A stretch of DNA of 64,000 nucleotides, taken from the NCBI GenBank assembly GCA_018287875.1, contig JAGVVL010000015.1:3812535-3876534 (forward strand), given 5' to 3'. Below the pieces are notes generated by a model. That model had not been told where the DNA came from, made no database searches, and worked only from the letters and a program-made list of their open reading frames with translations. Position 1 is the first letter of the stretch. Each line of letters starts with the position of its first letter. The DNA comes from Nigrospora sphaerica (lineage: Eukaryota; Ascomycota; Sordariomycetes; Amphisphaeriales; Apiosporaceae). A program made the position numbers and the translations under genes. Below are positions 56,397 to 64,000 of the stretch, piece after piece.

Positions 56397-56832
56397 GACG
56401 GTGATAGAGTTCGGATAACGTGAGGGGGCCTAGCCGCACCTGTGCAGGAATTTCAGGTCGTGATTGATCGCTTAGTGAGGCCACACATAAATTACCACAG
56501 CTAATACATGCCACATCCATGTCTAGCTGAGAGGCAGTTGATGTACCGCGCTATCTAAAAGTAGTTAGCTTAATTGGCGAATCCCGTGATTTCCGTACCT
56601 TCCTACCATACAGAAATCTCTGTAGGACGCCTCCCACACTGAAAAATTTAGTTCGCCAGATTTCTTTTCAGGGCACTCGGATCCAAAGCCCCTCTGCTTT
56701 CGGAACAACCATCCACTTCCACCGGCTTCGATACAGATATCCGATTCTTACGCCCCCCTCCCCCAGTCTTGGACCACTACGCCAGAAGCTTCCGCTTCCA
56801 CCGGCTTTCTGCTTGAGCTTCGGATCGTATCT
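56397..56832 (+). promoter_or_regulatory. Upstream region of the Zn2Cys6 gene, duplicated at 45095
   Basis: About 435 bp immediately upstream of the transcription-factor start are nearly repeated at 45095-45535. It probably includes the core promoter and 5' UTR; no specific binding site can be named. Confidence 0.75.
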
Positions 56833-56881
56833 TTTGAACTGTGGCATTGTTGCTTCTGACCGATTTGCTGCGCTGGTCAGA

Positions 56882-59589
56882 ATGCAGCACGGCACTAAAG
56901 GCATACGGAACTTTACTAACAGAGCCCCACGAAGGCGCGTAAAGAACGCGTGTGAGCGATGTCGTCGGCAAAAACTCGGTGTAAGTTTGTGTTGCGAAGT
57001 CCCCAGAATAACGCCAACACTTTTGCTGCAGTGCGATTCATCCCGTCCTTGCGGCATGTGTCTACGTTCCGGGTCCGATTGCATTCCGAATAACCGGTCT
57101 CCTGTATCCACTGCCAGGTATGTGGCCGACTGCAGACCCTGTTCCTGGCATGTCTAACAGGGCCTCATGGCCCTTGCTCACCTACATCGCTTAGGTTGAG
57201 ACGGCCAGTGCCGACTGATGTCGATACGAGTAGCAACCGAGTTCTAGGACAAAGAAACGACGAAGCTCCTAATCAGCGGGGCCCAGCGCAGCCGTCTCCT
57301 TCGGCCGGGGCCCCGTTTACATTCAACGAGCTGCCGGAGAATCAGTACGAAAGGACGGTGCATGGCTTTGCGCAAGATTCCTCTATGGTGGATCTCACTC
57401 GCAAGGTTCGGCAGCCCACCAAATTCGAGTTGCAATCTATGCGGCTGCTAATGTGTGATACGCATCAAAACGCAGGTCTTTAACCAGCACGGACCTATCC
57501 ATGAGTGTGACGACACCTTCGCTTTGCCAGGAGGCTCTTGCCCGATTACAAACCAGTCCATTCCGATGCGCCAGACCCCTTTGGCTGAGATTTTGGGCAT
57601 TGGGCTGCCACCCAGAACGATAACGGATTTCCTGCTAGATACTTACTTTGATTCCGTCCATTGGTTTATGGTGGTGCTACACGAACCCAGTTTCCGTGGA
57701 GAATACAGCCGAGTTATGGACTTAGGGGTGGCCTCCCCATCCGATGCCCCGTTCCTAGTATTGGTAATGGTGGTCTTGGCCATCGGATGTGAGAACAACC
57801 GAATTTGACCTTTCGAGCCCACACTGACATGAGTCTTGTGTAGCACGTCACGCGACCCAGCAAGCGATTAGGGAGCGGTGTCAAGACACTGACCTACAAA
57901 TACTTCGCGTATCACTACTTGACACAATCAATCGGCACATGTTTGACCTTTATGATGCGGCTTGTCTCGAGGCAGTCCAGGTTGCAGTCCTCCTTGGATC
58001 ATATTACTTGCATAATGCAAGGCCAAACCTCGCATTTGCCGTCTTCGGAGCTGGCGTCAAATGCGCACATGCCATGGGCCTTCACATGGAATCATCGTGG
58101 AAGACAAACTCCGATATTGCCTGTCAAACACAGCGACAAACGTGGTGGGCCTTGTACGTATGCGACCGGTACGTTTCAGACCCAGCAATTTTCCTCCCAG
58201 CAGTTTTCTCTCAGCCGGCTTATTCGGTCATGGCAGATTCGCCTCCATGGTGTTTGGGAAGCCTTGCTCCATTATGGACCGGGATTGTGAGGTGAGCATG
58301 GACAGGGGCCTGCATCAGTTTTCGCCTCGACATCCTGTTTTTCAATCAACCGAGATTGTCGATGACGGATTGTCCTTGCCGGTAACTCTATTCACCTACC
58401 AGCGATTCAAATTCAAACTATACAAACTCGCCTCCCCAGTGGTGGAGAATATGCATCGCCTCCGTGGCATGGAGACGCCTCATATGATGGCACAGATTCA
58501 GGAGACTCACCAGCAACTGATATCATGGTTCGCCTCAATTCCAAGCGAACTTCGACTGGGTGATAAGGAAACACCGCTCAACGATGCCACCCTGGTGGAA
58601 AAGACATTTAGGTTGCAAGCACTCGCTTTACAACTGGCCTTTGACAACATCATGGTTGTAGTGCATCGACCTCTGCTGAGAATCCAGGGCAACTCAGCCG
58701 CCGAAAACACAGCCAGATCTACCAGCAGGAACCAGTGCTGGGAATCGGCAATCCGTACGGCGAGGACGGCTGATCACATGGATATCATGCACATAATGAA
58801 AACGACGCACGCTGCCTCGTATGTCGGCATGCAGCTTTTCACCGCAGGCGTACTGCTCAGCATTGTGGCTCTCTCTCAGCCTGTTTCAACCCGAGCTCAC
58901 GAGGCGAAGCGAGCGATAGGTGGCCTCATACGTCTCTTGGAGCAACTTGCGCCACATACCGTGCTCTCCGCCCAAAGCAGCCGCGTACTCAGAAGCTTGC
59001 TGAAATTGATTATGGCCAAAGAGATGGAGGCCCTTGTTTCCGAAGGCAGCTCGGTCAGTCCGAGTCTAAATGCAGCTGACAGTAGGCAAGCAACGCCTCT
59101 TCAGGTCAGCTCTTCAACAGAAATGTACTGTCCAAGCCTCGAAAAAAACCGACCACAACGCCCAGTGCAGGATACGCCAACTGACCATTCTCAACACCCT
59201 GCACCTGGGCTCAACGAATTGGAGGTGTCTGTGTCCCATGGAAACAGTGAGAGCCTTGACCCCTTTGGATTCATTAGCTTAAATCCTGGAATTATTTCTG
59301 TCCAGCAAGGTAAGTTGGCGCGGACATGAGGTCTCCGTGCTATGCAACACGACTGACATAGTAAGCAGTGATTCGGAATACCCCTGCCTTTAACGCCGCT
59401 ATACACGACAGCAATCATTGGGAAGGTTGCTGCGCAGGAATCCCATGCAGCACTTCGAACGAGGAAGACGCTGACAGAGTGATGGGGGCAAGAGGGGCTG
59501 GAGATTGGGCACCAACATCTGGTGGATCCCTCGGTGCCTCCAGCGATAGCAGCCAGTTTTGGTTATGGGATACAAGCACAACGTTCTTT
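56882..59589 (+). CDS. Zn2Cys6 transcription factor with fungal-specific TF domain
   Basis: From ATG 56882, exon 1 (to 56980) and exon 2 (from 57032) join to CERCRRQKLG-CDSSRPCGMC-LRSGSDC, a perfect six-cysteine binuclear cluster with Gly where Lys is usual. Exon 3 starts at 57195. The middle homology region follows: VVLAIG, then after a GTGAGA...TAG intron at about 57793-57846, DLQILRV, MFDLYDAACLEAVQVAVLLGS and RPNLAFAVFGAGVK, and RFASMVFGKPCSIMDRDCEVSMD near 58245. The long exon to about 59310 is followed by an intron and a last exon ending at 59589. Two joins (near 57440-57480 and 58170-58230) are not resolved, so I cannot exclude a frameshift. It is a candidate regulator of the neighbouring genes. 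Confidence 0.8.
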
Positions 59590-59788
59590 TAAAGGTATTG
59601 TAAATGGGTCTTAGATTGGTAGTATCATTTCTCCCCGAAAATTCTTAAACAACAGGTTGTCTGTCGTCTTGGTCACGTAACTGAAACTCTCCTTTACATT
59701 TTGCCAGAGGCTCAGGTACCAAATTTTCCTTCCTCTCTTCCATCCACCCACCAATACAGTGAACATTACAAGCACTCCGTCTTTTTAA
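59590..59788. other. Short spacer before the terminal transposon
   Basis: This is AT-rich 3' flank of the transcription-factor gene; no further feature is seen. Confidence 0.4.
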
Positions 59789-59790
59789 TA

Positions 59791-61651
59791 ACGTGGGTGT
59801 CGGGTGAGTGGCGCAGGCGGGTGAGTGGCGCACTTCCAGCTAAAATTCGTTACTTCAACTTTAAGACACTACATCTCCACAAATAAACATGGAGAACGCA
59901 TCTAAAGAGGGTCAGATGGTTCTTGCTATTCAAGCACTCCAGAAAGACCCTCATTTAACCCGCCGAGCCGCTGCAACAATCTATAACGTCCCGGAAACTA
60001 CCCTACGTCGAAGAATGGCCGGCACACACGCTAGGTAAGATACCCGCCCTAAGTCAGCTCGATTAACCGAACTCGAAGAGAAGACGCTTGTCAGATACAT
60101 ACTGGACCTAGATGCGCGAGGGTTTGCGCCGCGACTTCGTGATGTGGAAGATATGGCTAATGTTATTGCCGAGTCGCGCGACGCGTCACGCGTCGGCACG
60201 CGTTGGGCCTCAAGCTTCGTTAAGCGACAACCGGACCTCCGAACGCGTTTCTCTCGCGTATACGACTACCAGAGGGCCCTCTGCGAAGATCCTGAGAAAA
60301 TCGCGGGCTGGTTTGCGCTTTTTGCGAACCTGAAGGCCAAATACAGCATCCAGGACGAGGATATCTACAACTTCGACGAGACCGGCTTCACGATGGGCCA
60401 AATCACGTCCTCAATGGTCGTGACCGGTGCCGATCGCAGCGGAAAGCGAAAAAAAGTCCAGCCTGGCAATCGCGAATGGGTTACCGTGATCCAGGGCGTC
60501 TGTTCCGATGGTTGGTGTGTCCCGCCGTTCATCGTGGTAAAAGGCGCCTACCACCTCGCCAATTGGTACGCCAACAGCACCCTCCCACGCGACTGGGTAA
60601 TTAAACCGACCTAGAATGGATGGACCGATAACGAGACCGGCCTGGACTGGATTCGGCATTTCGATAAACACACCTCGTCGCGCGCAACAGGCCGATATCG
60701 TCTATTAGTGATCGACGGGCACGAGAGCCACGTTTCGACCGAATTCCAGGCTTTCTGTAAAGAGAAAGACATCGTGGCGGTCTCTATGCCTCTACACTCG
60801 TCGCATCTACTCCAGCCACTTGACGTTGGGTGTTTTAGCCCATTAAAGCGGGCGTACGGTCGCGAAATCGAAGGGTTCATGAAGTCACTCGTTAACCATA
60901 TCACTAAGGCCGAGTTTTTAATCGCCTTCCAAGCCGTATTTACGAAGGTTTTTACACCGAATAACGTCAAGGCTGGATTCTCAGGAGCCGGATTAGTGCC
61001 TCTAGATCCGGAAAGAGTGCTCGCAAAGCTAGATGTGAAGTTATCGACACCTTCGCCCACTGGAAGCCTTCCGGCCGCGAGCGTCCCATGGGCCTCTCAG
61101 ACGCCGCACAACCCAACCGAGGCGACTTCGCAGACTGATTTTATTAAGAATCGAGTCCGCCATCACCAAGGAAGCTCTCCGACACCGATTTTATCGGCAG
61201 TTGACCAGTTTGCGAAGGGTGCGATGGCGATGATGCACGAGGTCGCTCTTTTACGGGCGGAGGTCAAGACTCTTCGAGAGGCGAATTCCAGCCTCGCAAA
61301 ACGTCGGAGAGTAAAAAAGACCCGTCTACGGCAAGGAGGAACACTCGAGATTGGCGAGGCCCAAGATCTTTTAGATCAAAAGGACGTCGATGCGCAGTTA
61401 GGAGAGGAAACGCGTATAAGGAGCGGTCGGGCAACGAGGTCAGAACCGCGCGGGCGGCGATGTGGCATCTGCGGAACAGCCGGACATAATGCGCGAACAT
61501 GTGAAATGAATGCAGAAACATCTGAAGAGCCGGAATCTGATTAGTTTGAATTGATTTAAGGCGTTATAGTTGGGTAATCGATTGATTTATCGTGAAGATT
61601 CCCTTTAGGTGCGCCACTCACCCGCCTGCGCCACTCACCCGACACCCACGT
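59791..61651 (+). mobile_element. Pogo-like element with perfect 43-bp terminal inverted repeats
   Basis: The 1861-bp element begins ACGTGGGTGTCGGGTGAGTG and ends with its exact complement; the ends match for 43 bp and contain a doubled GGTGAGTGGCGCA unit. TA flanks both sides (59789-59790 and 61652-61653). It is the transposon nearest the telomere and the best preserved pogo-like copy. It shares terminal ACGT and a related transposase with elements A-C but has otherwise different ends. Confidence 0.95.
59889..61544 (+). pseudogene. Pogo-like transposase, two in-frame stops only
   Basis: The reading frame spans 551 codons from ATG 59889 (MENASKEGQMVLAIQALQKD) to TAG 61542-61544. It has a helix-turn-helix region (TRRAAATIYNVPETTLRRRM), a CENP-B-type domain (GTRWASSFVKRQPDLRTRF), Asp in NFDETGF (about 60376), Asp in LLVIDGHESH (about 60715), Asp in LLQPLDVGCF (about 60825), a basic RRRVKKTR patch and a terminal knuckle CGICGTAGHNARTC. 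Only TAA at 60036-60038 and TAG at 60612-60614 interrupt it, with no frameshift. It may have been active recently. Confidence 0.9.
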
Positions 61652-61653
61652 TA

Positions 61654-63086
61654 CAATAAATTAGTTTAAAAAGAAGTAAGAATAAAAGATTTAAAGAGAA
61701 AGGAATAGGATAAAGTAAAAAAGGTGTAAGTAAATGGAAAGATAAGTAAAGGAGTATAGAAGAAGTACGTTAAAAAAGGAAAAAGAGAAAGGTATTAAAG
61801 AATAAAGAAAAAAAGTAAAAAGAAAAGAGAAAAAAACGAAATGAAGGCGGGAAAGAATAAGTAAGAGAAATAGAAAAAGGAGAGAAAAGGAAAAGAATTA
61901 TAATAGTAAAGAATAAGGTAAAGGATAAGTATATAGAGTGATAAAAAAATAATAAAGAGAAATAAAACGACGTGGTATTAAGCGAGAAAAAGGAAAAGGA
62001 TAGGTAGGTAAAAGAAAATAAAAGGGATAAAGAGAATATATATAATTTAAGATTAAAAAGACAAAAGAAAAGGGATTATATGAAACGATAGAAAGAATAA
62101 ATAAGAAAGAAAGAAGAAAGGAATAAAGAAGAAGATGATAAAGAAGGGAAGAAAAAAGGAAAAGAAGAAAGAGATGAAAAAAGAAAGAAGTAAAGAGAAA
62201 AGAAGTTAAGAAAAAAAGACGAAGATTCGAAAGAATAAGGAGAGAAGAAAAGAAACATTATATAAAGAAAAAGGGAGAGAAGAAAGTATAAAGAAATAAT
62301 CATGAAAAAAGAAAGTAAGTGAAAGAAGAAGTGAGTAAATAAAAAAGAAAGTAAAGAAGTAAAGAAGAATAAAAACATATAAGTAAAAGAGGTAGTGAAG
62401 AAGAGAAGGGAAGAAGTAAAAGAAGTAAAAGGAAGAGGGGAAAAAGGAGGAGTAAAGAAAGGAGAAGGAGTAAAAAGAGGAGAAAGAAAGAAAGAGTAAA
62501 GAAAGGAGAAGGAGTAAAAAGAGGGGAAGGAAAGAAAGAAAGTAAAAGAAGAGTTAAGGTAAAAAAGAAAAAAGAAGGAAAAGAAAGAGGGAAAGGAAAG
62601 GGAGAAAAAGGAGGAAAAAAGGAAAGGAAGAAGGAAAAGAAAGAGGGAAGTGGGAGGTAAGAGTGAGGGTTAAAGAGTAAAGAGTAGAAGAAAAAGAAAG
62701 AAGTAAAAGGAAAAAGGGAAGAAAAGAAAAGAAAAGGAAAGGTAAAGGGGAAGAAAAAGAAAAGGGGAGTAAAAGTAAGAAAAAAAGAATAAAGATGAAG
62801 GAAGAGGAAAAAAAAGGAAAAGGGAGAGTAAAAAAGAAGAAAGAGAAGATAAAAAAAAGAGGAGTAAAAGGAGGAATGAATACAAAAAGAAAGAAATAAG
62901 GAAGAAAGTTAAAATAGGTGTTCAAGAATGAAAAGTAAAAGGAAAAGAGAAAGAAAAGATAAAGAAAGAAATAAGGAAGAAAGTTAGAATAGGTGTTAAA
63001 GGAGTATAAAAAAAAGAAAGAAAGAAAAGAAGAATAGAAAGAAAAAGGGATAAAAGAAAGAATAAGGAAAGGAGAAGAGAGAAAGG
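61654..63086 (+). repeat. Purine-rich, nearly C-free subtelomeric tract, part 1
   Basis: The plus strand consists almost only of A and G, with some T; C occurs in only a few places per several hundred bases (for example near 61835, 61970 and 62225). It has short irregular AAAG, GGAAG and AGTAAA units. The long minus-strand open frames are phenylalanine/serine runs created by this composition and are not genes. Confidence 0.85.
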
Positions 63087-63185
63087 GCTATAAGCGTAGG
63101 CGGTGGATAGCCGGCCGGTTAAAGACGTTAGTTATGTAGCGACGGTAGCGAACTCACGATGGGTTAAGATTATAAAGATAGGATT
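63087..63185 (+). other. Normal-complexity island inside the purine tract
   Basis: About 100 bp of mixed composition (GGCGGTGGATAGCCGGCCGG and on to GGGTTAAGATTATAAAGA) interrupt the purine tract. No family is recognised. Confidence 0.7.
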
Positions 63186-63978
63186 GAATAGAAAGTAGAA
63201 AGAAAAGAAAGAAGGGATAGAAAAGAAAAAGAAAATAAAAAGTAAGAGAAAAAAGAAAGAGAAAAAGAAAGAGAAAAAGAAAGAGAAAAAGAAAGAGAAA
63301 AAGAAAGAGAAAAAGAAAGAGAAAAAGAAAGAGAAAAAGAAAGAGAAAAAGAAAGAGAAAAAGAAAGAGAAAAAGAAAGAGAAAAAGAAAGAGAGAAAGA
63401 AAGAAAAAGAAAGAGAAAAAGAAAGAGAAAAAGAAAGAGAAAAAGAAAGAAAAAAAAGAAAGAGAAAAAGAAAGAGAAAAAGAAAGAAAAAAGGAAAGAG
63501 AAAAAGAAAGAAAAAAAGAAACGGATTAATAAAAAAGAGGAAGTTTAAAAGAAAGGAGTGAAGTAGTAAAGAAAAAGAGAAAAAGAAAAAGCAAATGGTA
63601 AGGAATTGAAGAAAAAGAGTACGAGAGGAAGAAAAGAGAAAAAGAAAAAGGTATAAAAGGGATACTAAAGAGCACATAGGTGGGAAATAAGGAGAGGAAG
63701 TGATTAAGAAGTAAGGATAAATATAGTAAAAGAAAGAGGAAGTAAAGAGAAAGGGAATAAAAGGAGAAAGGAAGTGTAAAAGAAAGTGTAAAAGAAAGTG
63801 TAAAAGGAAGTGTAAAAGGAAGTGTAAAAGAAAGTGTAAAAGGAAGTGTAACAGTAAGTTAGAAAAGAAAAGGTAAAGAAAGGTGTAAAAGTACGTGTAA
63901 AAGGAAGTGTAAAAGTAGGTAGAAAAAGAAAGGAAAGTGAAGTAGACACGTGAAAGTAAAGAAAGAAAAAGAGTTAGC
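63186..63978 (+). repeat. Purine-rich tract, part 2, with two tandem arrays
   Basis: At 63243-63520 a 12-bp unit, AAAGAGAAAAAG, is repeated about twenty times with a few variants. At 63770-63930 a second 12-bp-type unit, AAAGGAAGTGTA, is repeated about a dozen times with variants. Both lie on the strand whose 3' end carries the telomeric repeat. Confidence 0.85.
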
Positions 63979-63995
63979 TTAGGGTTAGGGTTAGG
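63979..63995 (+). repeat. Telomere-type repeat, TTAGGG, two and a half units
   Basis: TTAGGGTTAGGGTTAGG reads toward the right edge, as expected on the G-rich strand at a right chromosome end. The array is short and followed by ACGAG at the window edge, so it could be the start of the telomere, a variant repeat or an internal telomere-like sequence. Confidence 0.75.
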
Positions 63996-64000
63996 ACGAG

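Noticed and set aside
62076..63949. Long minus-strand open frames rich in Phe, Ser and Leu
   Set aside because: They arise because the purine-rich strand, read in reverse, gives TTT, TTC and TCT codons without stops. There is no start context or domain, and the repeats match the DNA tandem units.

Overview
The window looks like a chromosome end of a filamentous ascomycete (Pezizomycotina). The evidence is short spliceosomal introns of about 50 to 150 bp, fungal protein families (a cytochrome P450, NmrA/PRISE-type reductases, an MFS drug transporter, a Zn2Cys6 regulator), fungal-type transposons (APE-type LINEs, Fot1/pogo-like DNA elements, Ty1/copia), and vertebrate-type TTAGGG repeats reading outward at the right edge (63979-63995). 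Species cannot be fixed from the sequence.

Most of the 64 kb is nested mobile DNA. One LINE family dominates, with at least ten copies or pieces: 1-3673, 7861-8008, 11064-11280, 17240-27880, 27881-29350, 36496-38068, 40171-41898, 41899-42050, 45536-46290 and 46709-54205. Its ORF2 (APE endonuclease, reverse transcriptase, C-terminal CCHC-like knuckle) is 1062 codons long when insertions are ignored. Inserted into or near these copies are a Ty1/copia element with identical 212-bp LTRs and a 5-bp target duplication (20968-26928), solo LTRs of two families, a 522-bp terminal-repeat retrotransposon in miniature (13345-13866), a Tc1-like relic, and several pogo-like elements with TA target duplications (12981-15948; 29498-31356; 46849-48708; 49821-51680; 59791-61651).

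Between the repeats lies a scattered set of host genes typical of a subtelomeric specialised-metabolism or detoxification neighbourhood. These are a P450 (3736-5378), an ankyrin-repeat gene or remnant (10102-11024), a PRISE-like reductase that may carry a frameshift (31531-33190), an NmrA-like reductase (34625-35612), a small secreted Cys-containing protein (38377-39282), an MFS transporter (42394-44324), an alpha/beta hydrolase (54523-55834) and a Zn2Cys6 transcription factor (56882-59589). That they act together is inference from gene types and proximity only.

The clearest structural events are as follows. (1) An 1.1-kb LINE segment between 48.7 and 49.8 kb is inverted, most simply by recombination between two inverted copies of one pogo-like element; undoing the inversion restores a 3189-nt LINE ORF2 and both TA target duplications. 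(2) A pogo-like element at 13-16 kb is a hybrid joined through a solo LTR. (3) The pogo-like copies carry many in-frame TAA/TAG codons, no TGA and almost no frameshifts. (4) About 2.3 kb next to the telomeric repeat is a nearly C-free, purine-rich strand.
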